Notes under the pieces: model-generated
Databases searched by the model: none
What the model was told of the DNA's origin: nothing
The model's input: the letters and a program-made list of their open reading frames with translations, nothing else
Part shown: positions 1 through 9,863 of the stretch, piece after piece
How positions within the stretch are numbered: the first letter of the stretch is position 1
Layout: each line of letters starts with the position of its first letter
Program-made: the position numbers and the translations under genes
Assembly: GCF_030818895.1 (NCBI RefSeq)
Contig: NZ_JAUTBA010000001.1
Location: 2,604,001-2,668,000, forward strand
Reading direction: 5' to 3'
Source of the DNA: Sphingobacterium zeae
GTDB taxonomy: Bacteria > Bacteroidota > Bacteroidia > Sphingobacteriales > Sphingobacteriaceae
DNA: 64,000 nucleotides

Positions 1-796
1 CAAAAAGTACGCCTCCTGGTTCACGAAAGTATAACGAGAAAAAATAGTCTCTATTTATTTTAGGCGTGATATCTAATCCTGCTGAAAGTATTTTTTCGCG
101 GTACTCCATCAAGACGTTATCGTTTTTCACGCGAAATGCAATATGATGGTTTGTACCGGCTGCATTTTTGCCGTAGTTCAGATTTTCATCTGCGATGATG
201 TCGACCATGTTGGCTGTGGCTATACTGTCCGTCGTCAATCGATAACGATTGTCAATCTGTTGGCTAAGCGTATAGCCTAAAATATCGGTCAGTATTTTTA
301 AGGTTGGTTCTGCCTTTCTTAACGAGAGTGTTACATTATGGAAGCCTTTTAAGGCATTTTCTGCTTGGATATCGGTGGTTGTCCAAGGAAGTCTTGGATC
401 AGTTGTTTCAATAAACTGAAGCTGTAAGCCGTCGGGATCACGAAATGATATTAATTTCTCTCCAAAAATCTCATCTTCTATCCACTGGATGCGATATTGT
501 GTTAAGCGATTTTTCCAAAAATCTAGACTACCTTTCGGTACCGAGTACCCTATGTGGGTAGCCATTCCTGCACCTGGGGCTCCTTTTCCGATACCTTCCC
601 AAGGGAAAAAAGTAAGGATAGTCCCAGGTTCTCCCATTTCATTGCCGAAGTAGAAGTGGTAAGTGCCGGGATCGTCAAAGTTTACCGTTTTCTTTACAAG
701 ACGGACACCCAGTACTTGCGTATAAAAATCGAGATTTCGTTTTGCATTATCGGCTATCGCAGTAATGTGATGCAATCCTAATATTTTATTTTCCAT
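1..796 (-). CDS. VOC-family ring-cleaving dioxygenase (3' end outside window)
   Basis: A minus-strand frame opens at ATG 796 and stays open to base 1, giving about 265 codons of a protein usually near 310 residues; the C-terminus lies outside the window. It begins MENKILGLHHITAIA, has the first vicinal-oxygen-chelate module (LGLHHITA, DFYTQVLGVRLVKKTVNFDD) and ends at the edge in YFREPGGVLF, the usual context of the last metal-ligand module. This matches the MhqO/YkcA-like group of extradiol ring-cleaving dioxygenases, Fe(II)-dependent cytosolic enzymes often linked to quinone or catechol detoxification. The substrate cannot be told from sequence. It is divergent from the kinase operon at 1098. 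Confidence 0.85.
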   Translation of the reverse strand, partial: MENKILGLHHITAIADNAKRNLDFYTQVLGVRLVKKTVNFDDPGTYHFYFGNEMGEPGTILTFFPWEGIGKGAPGAGMATHIGYSVPKGSLDFWKNRLTQYRIQWIEDEIFGEKLISFRDPDGLQLQFIETTDPRLPWTTTDIQAENALKGFHNVTLSLRKAEPTLKILTDILGYTLSQQIDNRYRLTTDSIATANMVDIIADENLNYGKNAAGTNHHIAFRVKNDNVLMEYREKILSAGLDITPKINRDYFFSLYFREPGGVLF

Positions 797-1097
797 ATTA
801 ACGTATTATGTTTTCTTGACTAATGTAAAGTTACGCCAACCCAAAGGAAGTTTTATTGAACTAGATTAATAAAATCAATTGTGTATCAGTAACGGTATCT
901 CTGTAAATTAGAATTGGAAAATAACTTATTTATTAGGAATATAGGCGATGAATTTTTGCCATACGACAACTATTCATCGCATTGTTTGTTCTTAATAAAA
1001 CATTATTTGATCAATTTCCTTATTAATTAGGCGGTGTTCAGTAATGTTTTTGTTAACTTCACGGTGATAATAAACCTGATCTAAATACTGGAAATAA
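797..1097. other. Divergent intergenic region with an inverted repeat
   Basis: This is a 301-base gap between the divergent dioxygenase and histidine kinase genes. It holds an inverted repeat at 945-980: GCGATGAAT, 18 bases, ATTCATCGC, both arms exact. No U-run follows on either strand, so a regulatory site or mRNA structure is more likely than a terminator. I see no convincing -33/-7 pair and no short gene. Confidence 0.5.
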
Positions 1098-4000
1098 ATG
1101 GTAAATAATGTTTTTCCTGAAAATGAGTTAAGAAGGATAGAAAAACTAAAGTCTTATGAGTTAATGGGACTTGGGAAAGACCCTGAATTAGATGTTTTTG
1201 CGCAGGCGGCCTGTTTGATTACAGATTGTCCTGCTGCTCTAATTGCCATGATGGAACAAGAAACGCAACGTATTCAGAGTTGCGTTGGGATAGCGTTGGA
1301 CACTGTGGACAGGAAGAATACCGTCTGTCAGTATACGATCATGAGTAAAGAAGTGCTCATCATTGAAGACACTTTTAACGATGTTCGCTCTTCTTCCAAT
1401 CCCCTGATTCGCGAGGGAAATATCCGTTTCTACGCGGGGGTCCCGCTTTTGGACGATGATGGAGATGCGCTTGGAACAATCTGCGTGATTGATTTTCAGC
1501 CAAAAAAACTTTCTGAAAAACAAGTAAATTCTTTAGCTGAACTCGGTAAGGCGGTGACCAAGATCTTATTGGGCAAGCATCGAAAAATACAGGCCGGTTA
1601 TTTCGCTGAGATTTTTCATCTCACCAACAATATTATTTGTGTTTTGGATGATATGCGCCATGTCAAAGAAGTTAATCCTGCATTTAGTAAAGTTTTGGGA
1701 TTGTCCCGCTCGAACAGCTTAGGCAAATCTATTTTCACTTTACTGGGTGACACTAAAGAAAAATTAGTATCCGACTTGAACCGGGTAGAGGATGCAAAAT
1801 ACGGTATCCAAAGCAGTAGTACGATTCGAATGGAGAACGGCCAAATGGTGGAGATTGAATGGCATTTTAAATTTGATGCAGTCAACCGTGATATTTTGGC
1901 TTTTGGCAGAAATGTGACAGCAGAACGGGAAGAAAAGCTGAAACTGGAAAATTCGGAGCGTAGATTCCGTAGTTTTTTTGAAAATGCCATTGGCCTGATG
2001 AGCATGCATGATATGGAAGGTAATATTTTATCAGTTAATGAAAAAGGAAGAGAGTTATTAGGTTATTCCAAAGAGGAGGTCAAAGGGCTTAATCTAAGAA
2101 ACTTGGTCCCGGCTCATCATGTTGGTCTAGTTGCGGAATATCTTCAACGTATTGCGAGCAACAGAGAGGATTCAGGAATGATGGTTTTGCAAACAAAAGA
2201 TGGTGAAGATATCTCATGGCTTTATCATAACATGCTAGAAACTGATGAAAATGGAAAGTTTTACGTTGTCAGCACCGCGTTGAATATGACGGACCGGCTA
2301 CGGCTTGAAAATGATCTTTTGCATACCAAGCAGATCTTAGAACAGACAAATGCTGTAGCTCAAGTTGGTGGATGGGAGGTAGACCTGGTTAACAATAAGG
2401 TCTATTGGTCGGATTCTACAAAGCTTATCCATGGTGTACCTCTTGATTTTACGCCGGATTTTGAGCATGCTATCGGATTTTATGAACAGGAGAGTCAGGG
2501 CACATTGCGACGAGTATTTGAAGAGGCAATTGCTTCCAGGACACCTTATGATACGGAATTACGTCTACTAAAGCAAAGCGGCGAGTCGATTTGGGTACGC
2601 GTAAAGGGTATTCCCGAATTTGAAAATGATGTATGCAGACGTGTATATGGAATTATACAGGATATCGATCATAGTAAATCGCTATTTCTGGAATTGGAAC
2701 GCAAAGAATCGATGTTACGCGCCTTTGTAGATTACGTTCCGGCTTCTGTTGCCATGTTTGACCGTGATTTTAACTATATTTCGGTTAGTAATCAATGGTT
2801 GGAAGACTTTCATGATGGGGCGAGTTTACCTTCTAATAGTAATTTTTTCGATCTTTTTCCTCATATTCCGGAAAATAGAAAAAAAATATACCGCGATGCT
2901 TTGGGTGGTATACCTTATAAGAATAGGGATGAGATTATTCAGGCTGGTGGATTTGCCGAAGCGCAGCATTTCAATTGGGAAGTTAGACCATGGCATCTTG
3001 CTGATGGAAGTATCGGCGGGATCATTATTTTTACGCAGAACATTACGGAGTCAGTAAAAATAAATGATGAATTGAAATTAGCAAAAGAGCTAGCCGTGCT
3101 AGCCAGTAAAGCAAAGTCCGAATTCCTGGCCAATATGAGCCACGAAATTCGAACACCTTTAAACGGGGTGATCGGATTTTCGGACCTATTGTTGAAAACG
3201 CCATTAAATGATACGCAGTTGCAGTATCTTGGCTATATCAATGAATCGGGGAATAGCTTGCTCAATATTATTAATGACATTTTGGATTTTTCAAAAATTG
3301 AATCCGGAAAACTTGAATTATTTGTTGATAAATATAATCTATATGATGTAGCTAATCAGGTTATTAATGTTGTTCTCTATCAAGCCCAGCGAAAGGATGT
3401 CGAACTGCTTCTGAATATTGAGCAGGGGCTACCCGCTTTTGTTTGGATTGATGAATCACGTATCAAGCAAGTATTGGTGAATCTGTTGGGCAATGCTGTG
3501 AAGTTCACAGAAAAAGGCGAGATCGAATTTAAGATCAGTAAGCGCTATAATAGCGAGGATAAATTAGCGCTACGTTTTGAAGTCAGAGATACTGGTATTG
3601 GAATTCCGCCCGACAAGCAACAACGAATATTTGATGCTTTCACCCAAGAAGATAGTTCCGTAAGTAAACGTTATGGTGGTACCGGACTTGGTTTGACGAT
3701 CTCTAACAACCTGTTGAAATATATGGGAAGCAAACTGAATTTGGTTAGCAAAATGGGCGTCGGGTCCACATTCTTCTTTGATATTGAGGTCCGATTTGAA
3801 GAACAGGAGGATATAGATACAGAACTGCCTTTAAATCGTGTCCTTGTTGTTGATGATAACGCTAATAATCGGATCATTCTTCAACATATGCTATCGTATA
3901 AGAACGTCGACTCTGTACTCGCGGCTAATGGTATGGAAGCTTTACAGTTATTGATGAAAGGTGAAAGGTTCGATGTTATTTTAATGGACTATCATATGCC

Positions 4001-5015
4001 GATATTATCGGGCCTGGAAACGATCGGTAAAATTAAAGAACTCTTTCTAAAGCAAGAGGAAGGTATTCCATTGATTGTGTTGCATACCTCATCGGAAGAG
4101 CATGAGGTGATTTCGGCATTCCGACAGGAAGAGCATTCTTTCTGCTTGCTTAAACCTATTAAATCAGAAGAGTTGTATTCAACACTTCGCCGAGCGATCC
4201 AGCAAAATAGGCAGGAAGCCGTCCAAGCAAAAGCTAATGAAAATTTACCTGTGTCGTCAGATTTTTATGATAAGGAAATTCAGGTGCTATTGGCAGACGA
4301 TAATGCAGTCAATATGGCGCTCAATTTGCGCATTATGGCCAGTATCATGCCGAGTGCACGACTGACTGAAGTGTCTGACGGGGCTCAAGCCATTGAGGCC
4401 TGTATGAAAAAAACATTTGATTTTATTTTAATGGATGTTCAGATGCCTGAGATCGATGGTATCGAAGCCACCAAACAGATTCGCCAGATTGAAGGTTATG
4501 CCGACACACCTATAATTGGTGTTACAGCCGGTAATATTTCGGGTGAAAAAGAACGTTGTCTAGCTGCGGGAATGTCCGATTTTTTAGCTAAGCCTATTCG
4601 ACAACAAGATTTGTACACAGCGTTAGATAAAGCTATATCTGGTAATCCGATTGTTGACGAAGGGTCCGAATTAGCGCACGACGATCAACATTTAGACATG
4701 CGTCGCTTGGATGAACAGGCCGGTGATGATCCTGCATTTCTAGCGTTTTTTCTGGATTTGGTCGTACGGGAGATAACAGGGGCTAGGAAGCAGCTTCAGG
4801 TGGCAATCCATGCCAGTGATATTGTCCATGTCAAGGAGCTGCTGCATAAATTGCGGGGCACTGCTTCAACAGCAGGGCTAGTCAAATTGGCCGAGATGAC
4901 AAAAGAATTGGAAACAAGTTTCACTATTGAAACTGATCTTGCGACTGCTTTCAGAGCAATTGAACAAGAAATGGATATAGGTTTGGAACTCATTACAAAA
5001 ATTTTAAATAAATAA
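1098..5015 (+). CDS. Hybrid sensor histidine kinase (GAF, PAS x4, HisKA, HATPase, REC x2, Hpt)
   Basis: A 1305-residue phosphorelay kinase with no obvious membrane segment, so probably cytosolic. Order: GAF (about 20-160), then four PAS-like modules up to about residue 660, HisKA with phospho-acceptor His682 in MSHEIRTPLNG, HATPase_c with an N box (LVNLLGNAVKFTEKG) and G boxes (DTGIGIP, GGTGLGL), receiver 1 with Asp964 (ILMDYHMP), receiver 2 with Asp1113 (ILMDVQMP), and a C-terminal Hpt domain with His1250 (LLHKLRGTA). All the residues for a His-Asp-His relay are therefore visible. It starts an operon: the stand-alone receiver gene follows after 4 bases, the natural final phosphate acceptor. 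The stimulus is unknown; GAF/PAS suggests an internal small molecule or redox cue. Confidence 0.93.
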   Translation: MVNNVFPENELRRIEKLKSYELMGLGKDPELDVFAQAACLITDCPAALIAMMEQETQRIQSCVGIALDTVDRKNTVCQYTIMSKEVLIIEDTFNDVRSSSNPLIREGNIRFYAGVPLLDDDGDALGTICVIDFQPKKLSEKQVNSLAELGKAVTKILLGKHRKIQAGYFAEIFHLTNNIICVLDDMRHVKEVNPAFSKVLGLSRSNSLGKSIFTLLGDTKEKLVSDLNRVEDAKYGIQSSSTIRMENGQMVEIEWHFKFDAVNRDILAFGRNVTAEREEKLKLENSERRFRSFFENAIGLMSMHDMEGNILSVNEKGRELLGYSKEEVKGLNLRNLVPAHHVGLVAEYLQRIASNREDSGMMVLQTKDGEDISWLYHNMLETDENGKFYVVSTALNMTDRLRLENDLLHTKQILEQTNAVAQVGGWEVDLVNNKVYWSDSTKLIHGVPLDFTPDFEHAIGFYEQESQGTLRRVFEEAIASRTPYDTELRLLKQSGESIWVRVKGIPEFENDVCRRVYGIIQDIDHSKSLFLELERKESMLRAFVDYVPASVAMFDRDFNYISVSNQWLEDFHDGASLPSNSNFFDLFPHIPENRKKIYRDALGGIPYKNRDEIIQAGGFAEAQHFNWEVRPWHLADGSIGGIIIFTQNITESVKINDELKLAKELAVLASKAKSEFLANMSHEIRTPLNGVIGFSDLLLKTPLNDTQLQYLGYINESGNSLLNIINDILDFSKIESGKLELFVDKYNLYDVANQVINVVLYQAQRKDVELLLNIEQGLPAFVWIDESRIKQVLVNLLGNAVKFTEKGEIEFKISKRYNSEDKLALRFEVRDTGIGIPPDKQQRIFDAFTQEDSSVSKRYGGTGLGLTISNNLLKYMGSKLNLVSKMGVGSTFFFDIEVRFEEQEDIDTELPLNRVLVVDDNANNRIILQHMLSYKNVDSVLAANGMEALQLLMKGERFDVILMDYHMPILSGLETIGKIKELFLKQEEGIPLIVLHTSSEEHEVISAFRQEEHSFCLLKPIKSEELYSTLRRAIQQNRQEAVQAKANENLPVSSDFYDKEIQVLLADDNAVNMALNLRIMASIMPSARLTEVSDGAQAIEACMKKTFDFILMDVQMPEIDGIEATKQIRQIEGYADTPIIGVTAGNISGEKERCLAAGMSDFLAKPIRQQDLYTALDKAISGNPIVDEGSELAHDDQHLDMRRLDEQAGDDPAFLAFFLDLVVREITGARKQLQVAIHASDIVHVKELLHKLRGTASTAGLVKLAEMTKELETSFTIETDLATAFRAIEQEMDIGLELITKILNK

Positions 5016-5019
5016 CGCT

Positions 5020-5376
5020 ATGTTGATTTTAATAGCTGAAGACGACGAATTGATATTACGTACTGTTGAACACAAATTAGTGAAAGAAGGACACGAAGTG
5101 GTGCTGACCAGAAATGGCCGTGAAGCCATCGAGAAAATTAATGAACTGAATTTGGATTTAGTTGTGACGGACATTATGATGCCTTTTGCTTCTGGTATTG
5201 AAATTCTTTCGGCAATAAAGAGTATCGGAAAGAAAATCCCGGTTATTGTATTATCGAGTATGGGCCAAGAGGAGGTTGTGGTCGATGCGTTCGATTTAGG
5301 AGCATCAGATTTTATGGTTAAGCCGTTTAGTCCAAACGAGCTCATTCTCAGAATAAAACGCCTAAAAAATAAATAA
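5020..5376 (+). CDS. Single-domain response regulator (REC only)
   Basis: A 118-residue CheY-like receiver without an output domain. It shows the acidic pocket (AEDDE, residues 7-10), phospho-acceptor Asp51 in VVTDIMMP, the switch Ser in IVLSSMGQE and the invariant Lys in FMVKPFSP. It starts 4 bases after the hybrid kinase and ends 5 bases before the HEAT-repeat gene, so all three are surely co-transcribed. With no DNA-binding or enzymatic domain, its output must be protein-protein contact. The neighbouring membrane HEAT protein or glycosyltransferase is the obvious candidate partner, which is inference from context. Confidence 0.92.
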   Translation: MLILIAEDDELILRTVEHKLVKEGHEVVLTRNGREAIEKINELNLDLVVTDIMMPFASGIEILSAIKSIGKKIPVIVLSSMGQEEVVVDAFDLGASDFMVKPFSPNELILRIKRLKNK

Positions 5377-5381
5377 ACAAT

Positions 5382-6449
5382 ATGTATCACCATATCGCAC
5401 TACATGAACTTATTCTTGCGATAGTTATCGTGTTGATCTTAGTACTGTTGTTGATTATTACAGTATTGGGTTACAGCTTCTATAGTTATCGAATACTTCA
5501 TAATAAGCAATCTTGGAGAGAAATTATCGAGTATAAGATTATGGAGACAATCGTAGGGAATGATGACCGTAGTGATAGCGATAAGGAATTTGCGGAACAT
5601 TTAAAGGAGCCTTCATTTCGGGCACTTTTTTTAGATGTACTGGTTGATTCGGATAGAAAATTTTCTGGTGGTGCTAAACAATCGATTAATAGGCTGTTTC
5701 GTGATTTTGAACTCGAGGATGAAGCCTGGCGGAAACTCAGGCATCGCAGCGGCTATTTGGTAGCCGGCGGTGTTCAGGAGCTTGCAGCGATGAATGTTGA
5801 AGCTGCAATACCTGAAATCATGGCGAAGTTGAACGATCCCCGAACTGCCGTTTATCAGGAGGCCCAATATGCAATTGTCAGTTTTAAGGGATACGAAGGC
5901 CTTGGCTTTTTGGATCATTTCAACAAGCCGTTATCGGACTGGCAACAGCTCCGCTTATTGTATTCAATTCATGATATACCAGAACAGGCTGATTTACAGG
6001 TAAAGGATTGGATCCATAGTAAAAATGATTCGGTTGTTGTATTCACTTTACGTCTAATCCGAAAATTCAGATTAATGACATTCTATACGGCGGTTCATAA
6101 CCTGTTGGCTCACCCATCGACGATGGTTCGTGTACAAGCTGTAAGAACTTTACAGGCCATCGAGCATCGTGGGACCATTCAGCAATTTATACAAAGTTTC
6201 GATCTGCAGCCACTCGCAGTGCAGAATGAGATGCTGAAAGCGATGAAGATAGCCAAGAGTAAAGAAAGCGAGCATTTTCTTAAAGAACTACTGTGGAATC
6301 ATCCCCAAGTATCAATTAAAATTTCTGCCGCCGAAGTACTTGTCGTTCTTGGAGAAGAACACTATTTGCAGGAGGTCTCACAAGCTGGAGATACTTACGA
6401 CGAACTTAGACGAATTATTAAACACGCTTTGCAAGAGAAAAAATGTTAG
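5382..6449 (+). CDS. Membrane-anchored HEAT-repeat protein
   Basis: A 355-residue protein with one N-terminal hydrophobic helix (about residues 8-32, rich in Ile/Leu/Val) followed by a charged linker and a long alpha-helical repeat region. HEAT-like units are visible around residues 130-165 (IPEIMAKLNDPRTAVYQEAQ) and 235-330 (LLAHPSTMVRVQAVRTLQAI; LWNHPQVSIKISAAEVLVVL). Such repeats are protein-binding scaffolds. The gene overlaps the glycosyltransferase start by 7 bases, indicating translational coupling. A scaffold linking the receiver to the polymer synthase is plausible but inferred. No enzymatic motif was seen. Confidence 0.85.
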   Translation: MYHHIALHELILAIVIVLILVLLLIITVLGYSFYSYRILHNKQSWREIIEYKIMETIVGNDDRSDSDKEFAEHLKEPSFRALFLDVLVDSDRKFSGGAKQSINRLFRDFELEDEAWRKLRHRSGYLVAGGVQELAAMNVEAAIPEIMAKLNDPRTAVYQEAQYAIVSFKGYEGLGFLDHFNKPLSDWQQLRLLYSIHDIPEQADLQVKDWIHSKNDSVVVFTLRLIRKFRLMTFYTAVHNLLAHPSTMVRVQAVRTLQAIEHRGTIQQFIQSFDLQPLAVQNEMLKAMKIAKSKESEHFLKELLWNHPQVSIKISAAEVLVVLGEEHYLQEVSQAGDTYDELRRIIKHALQEKKC

Positions 6450-8050
6450 AGTTTTCCCATATCGTATATGAAATTATAGTTTGGTTATTTTTGCTTTATT
6501 CCGGGGCGGTATTTCTTATTTATACTTGGATAGGATTATATGCTTATGGAGCTGTGTTTCGTTACAAACATGATAATACGTTTACGGACTATAGCATTAT
6601 TGCCACCAATCCCAATGCACCTACATTCAGTCTGATTGCACCAGCCTATAACGAGGGCATGACCATCGTTGAGAATGTGCGGTCCTTATTGTCGTTGTAT
6701 TACCATAATCTAGAAATTATTATCGTAAATGATGGGAGTAAGGATGATTCTATATCAAAATTGATCACGTCTTATGAACTTGAACCGACGTCTTTCTTTG
6801 TTCAAGGAAATATTGAGACGAAGGAGATACGGGGAATCTATAAAAGTAAAAACCCGGCTTTTAAGAAGCTGATTGTTGTAGACAAAGAGAATGGCGGCAA
6901 GGCGGACGCGCTTAACGTTGGGGTGAATATCTCTTCTGGAGATTATATCGTTTGTATTGATGTGGATTGTATTTTAGAACAGGATGCGATTTTAAAATTA
7001 GCGAAGCCATTTCTAGAACAAACTGACAAACGCGTTATCGCTTGCGGTGGCGTTATCCGTTTAGCCAACAACTGTAACGTCGTGAATGGGTCTGTTGTGG
7101 ATGTTAATTTGCCAAAGTCTTGGTTGGGGCGCACGCAAGCTTTAGAATATATCCGTGCTTTCATTTTAGGGCGAATGGCTTGGTCTAGAGCTTCGGGATT
7201 AATTCTGATTTCAGGTGCATTTGGCGCTTTTGACCGGGAGATTGTGTTGGCTTGTGGAGGCTACGACCGAAATACGGTTGGGGAGGACATGGAACTTGTT
7301 GTTCGTATGCGTCGCTATATGGAAGATCAAAAGCAGGCTTATGAGGTCGTTAATATTCCTGATCCCTTATGCTGGACGGAGGTGCCAGAATCTAAGGAGG
7401 TGCTGCGCAAGCAGCGTAATCGTTGGATGCGCGGCACGATGGAAACCTTATGGAAGCATCGCAAACTCATGTTCAATCCGAAGTATGGCCGTTTCGGTAT
7501 GGTTAGCATGCCTTATTGGTTTTTCTTTGAATTTTTGGGCCCTATTGTCGAATTTACAGGTTACATTGTCTTTCTGATCTTTTTTATACTCGGAATCATC
7601 AACTGGCCATTTTTCTTTGCACTTTTTGGACTGGTTATTGCTTCGGGAATTTTGTATTCAATCTATGCCATCCTGGTTGACCTTGTTAGCCACCAGGTCT
7701 ATTCAAAGAAGCGCGACCTTTCGACGTTAATAACTACCGCTATCCTAGAACCACTTTACTTTCACCCCATTGTTGTTAAAGCTGGCGTACAAGGGGTGGT
7801 TGACTATTTTCGAAAGCAGCATGGCTGGGGAGAAATGACTCGACAAGGCTTTCAACAAAAAGATGCCAATGAGTCGGTTTGGAAATACCTCGGTCACCGA
7901 TTAAATCTGTCGTTAAAAAGCTTAGGACCTGTGATGTTGGTTGTCTTTGCCTTGTATATGTTATCCGTTGGTGTAGAATGGTGGTGGTACGGTCGTCGAT
8001 TTTTCTCAGCTTTCGGAGGTCCACGCAGGCAAATACCTATTTTTGGATAA
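6443..8050 (+). CDS. Processive family 2 glycosyltransferase, membrane-bound
   Basis: A 535-residue inner-membrane glycosyltransferase of the PgaC/IcaA/hyaluronan-synthase type. It has an N-terminal membrane segment (about 8-35), then a GT-A domain with IIVNDGS (about 95), the DxD motif in CIDVDC (about 173), the catalytic-base region GEDMELVVRMRR (about 281) and the acceptor motif QRNRW (about 325). C-terminal membrane helices span about 360-430 and 490-515. This set of motifs is typical of enzymes that polymerise a polysaccharide and feed it through the membrane. The sugar cannot be read from sequence. It is coupled to the HEAT gene upstream and overlaps the LtaS-like gene downstream. Confidence 0.92.
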   Translation: MLEFSHIVYEIIVWLFLLYSGAVFLIYTWIGLYAYGAVFRYKHDNTFTDYSIIATNPNAPTFSLIAPAYNEGMTIVENVRSLLSLYYHNLEIIIVNDGSKDDSISKLITSYELEPTSFFVQGNIETKEIRGIYKSKNPAFKKLIVVDKENGGKADALNVGVNISSGDYIVCIDVDCILEQDAILKLAKPFLEQTDKRVIACGGVIRLANNCNVVNGSVVDVNLPKSWLGRTQALEYIRAFILGRMAWSRASGLILISGAFGAFDREIVLACGGYDRNTVGEDMELVVRMRRYMEDQKQAYEVVNIPDPLCWTEVPESKEVLRKQRNRWMRGTMETLWKHRKLMFNPKYGRFGMVSMPYWFFFEFLGPIVEFTGYIVFLIFFILGIINWPFFFALFGLVIASGILYSIYAILVDLVSHQVYSKKRDLSTLITTAILEPLYFHPIVVKAGVQGVVDYFRKQHGWGEMTRQGFQQKDANESVWKYLGHRLNLSLKSLGPVMLVVFALYMLSVGVEWWWYGRRFFSAFGGPRRQIPIFG

Positions 8051-9863
8051 CATCCTGTTTATCTTTCAAGCCTTAGCGTGTTTGGGAATAGGCTATTTAT
8101 TGCTACAATTCTTAAGCAGATTTTGGGCGAGGCTTCTTTTGATCATTTCGTTCTCGCTTATTGTTGTTATGCAGTTCATCTTGTTTCTGTATTTTGGCGA
8201 ATCGAGAAATTTGCTTGGGGCTGATATGTTCTATTACAGTTCGGAAGAGATGAAGCAAATTTTGGAGGCTAGCGGTATGTTGAGTTTTACCAATATTGCT
8301 TTACTTTTATTATTGATCGCAATTTCTTGGGTTCCGCTTTGGATTGCGAATAAAAAGACATTCAAAAAAAACTATGTTAGTATTGCACTCTTATCTTTGG
8401 GGATCATATCGTTTTTCATTAGTTCGGCTTCGCTTTTAGGGGGTCGCTCCGATAACGATGAATTCGTAGCCAATGCAAGCCGGAGTAAATGGCGTTATTT
8501 CTTCAATTCCAATTTATCAAATTATGTGGATGAACACCCGGGTATGCTCGCAATGTTCCATAAAGAGGAGGATACAAAGGTGTTGGATACTAAATTTCCT
8601 TTTTTGAAAAAAGAAGATACCAAAGATTTTCTAGGAACACACCTTCAGAAAACGACGAAAGTGCCCAATTTAGTTATTCTCGTCATTGAGGGGCTAGGGC
8701 ATGCCTATAGCGCTGAAAATGGCTATATCGGTAACTTCACGCCATTTATCGGTAAACTGAAGCAGCAATCGCTGTATTGGGGCAATAACATGAGTTCTTC
8801 AGGACGGACATTTTCTGTTCTGCCTACGATAACAGGCTCACTACCTTTTGCTATGCACGGTTTTTTAGAGCAAGATACCTTACCAGACAATTTCAATCTA
8901 TTTAATATTCTAAAGAGCAACGGATTTAATACTGGTTTTTTCTATGGCGGTCATTCAAATTTTGACTTCATGAAGAAGTTCATGGATTATAATAAAATTG
9001 ATATGCTCATCGATCAGGAAGCATTTGGTCCTCCATATAAGAAATTGCCTGAAAAAGGAGGGGAGAGTTGGGGATATGAAGACCAAGCTGTATTTAGTAA
9101 GCTTCTTGAGGTACAGAAAGTGCAGCAACAGCCCTATTTCCATGTGCTTTTGACCTTATCTACACATAATCCATTTTTGATTAATAACGCGGCACATTAT
9201 GAGCAATTATTTGATCAACGTATGGCGACGTTGAACCTTTCGGCAGAACAAAAAAAGTGGGCTTTAGAAAACCGTACGCAGCTGGTCTCGGTGTTGAATT
9301 TGGATGATGCGATGGAACAATTTTTTGAATCTTACAAAAAGAGAGCAGATTTTGCAAATACGATTTTTGTCATAACTGGAGACCACGCAATGCCTGAGAT
9401 ACCGTTACAAAGCAAAATCGATCGTTATCATGTTCCTTTGTTGATTTATTCACCACTTTTAAAAGGGCCAAAGACTTTTCATCATTTTGTTAGCCATTTT
9501 GATGTCGCGCCATCTATATTGGCCTACTATCGAGAAAATTTTGGAGTTAAAACTCCCGGTCAAGTTACTTGGATAGGTGCGGGCCTTGACAAAGGGGCAT
9601 CTGCACAAGGTGATGGCATCGGTATGATGCAGAGTAAAAATCAGTTGATTGATTTTGTAAGGGGTAATTACCATCTTTCTGATGGACAACTGTATCAGTT
9701 GGATGGTGTGTTCAATGAAGACGTGGCCTCGGATAATGCGAAACAGGAGGTTACAAAGCGCTTTGAATTATTTAAGCGCAAAAATAAGCTATTCTATACA
9801 GAGAAGCGGCTCATTCCGGATAGCGTCTATACCAACTATTTCAAACGGACAGGAAACCGCTAG
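8043..9863 (+). CDS. LTA synthase-like membrane sulfatase/phosphotransferase
   Basis: A 606-residue protein with about four N-terminal membrane helices (first 125 residues) and an extracytoplasmic alkaline-phosphatase-superfamily domain. Visible are the metal-ligand motif VIEGLGHAYS (about 213-222), the nucleophile Thr in SSSGRTFSVLP (about 255), and FVITGDHAMPE (about 446), as in lipoteichoic acid synthases and phosphoglycerol or phosphoethanolamine transferases. The start must be TTG at 8043, overlapping the glycosyltransferase stop by 8 bases: the frame is closed by a TAG at 7974, there is no ATG or GTG before 8043, and the first ATG would remove a membrane helix. It probably decorates the polymer made by the preceding enzyme (inference). 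Confidence 0.88.
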   Translation: MDNILFIFQALACLGIGYLLLQFLSRFWARLLLIISFSLIVVMQFILFLYFGESRNLLGADMFYYSSEEMKQILEASGMLSFTNIALLLLLIAISWVPLWIANKKTFKKNYVSIALLSLGIISFFISSASLLGGRSDNDEFVANASRSKWRYFFNSNLSNYVDEHPGMLAMFHKEEDTKVLDTKFPFLKKEDTKDFLGTHLQKTTKVPNLVILVIEGLGHAYSAENGYIGNFTPFIGKLKQQSLYWGNNMSSSGRTFSVLPTITGSLPFAMHGFLEQDTLPDNFNLFNILKSNGFNTGFFYGGHSNFDFMKKFMDYNKIDMLIDQEAFGPPYKKLPEKGGESWGYEDQAVFSKLLEVQKVQQQPYFHVLLTLSTHNPFLINNAAHYEQLFDQRMATLNLSAEQKKWALENRTQLVSVLNLDDAMEQFFESYKKRADFANTIFVITGDHAMPEIPLQSKIDRYHVPLLIYSPLLKGPKTFHHFVSHFDVAPSILAYYRENFGVKTPGQVTWIGAGLDKGASAQGDGIGMMQSKNQLIDFVRGNYHLSDGQLYQLDGVFNEDVASDNAKQEVTKRFELFKRKNKLFYTEKRLIPDSVYTNYFKRTGNR

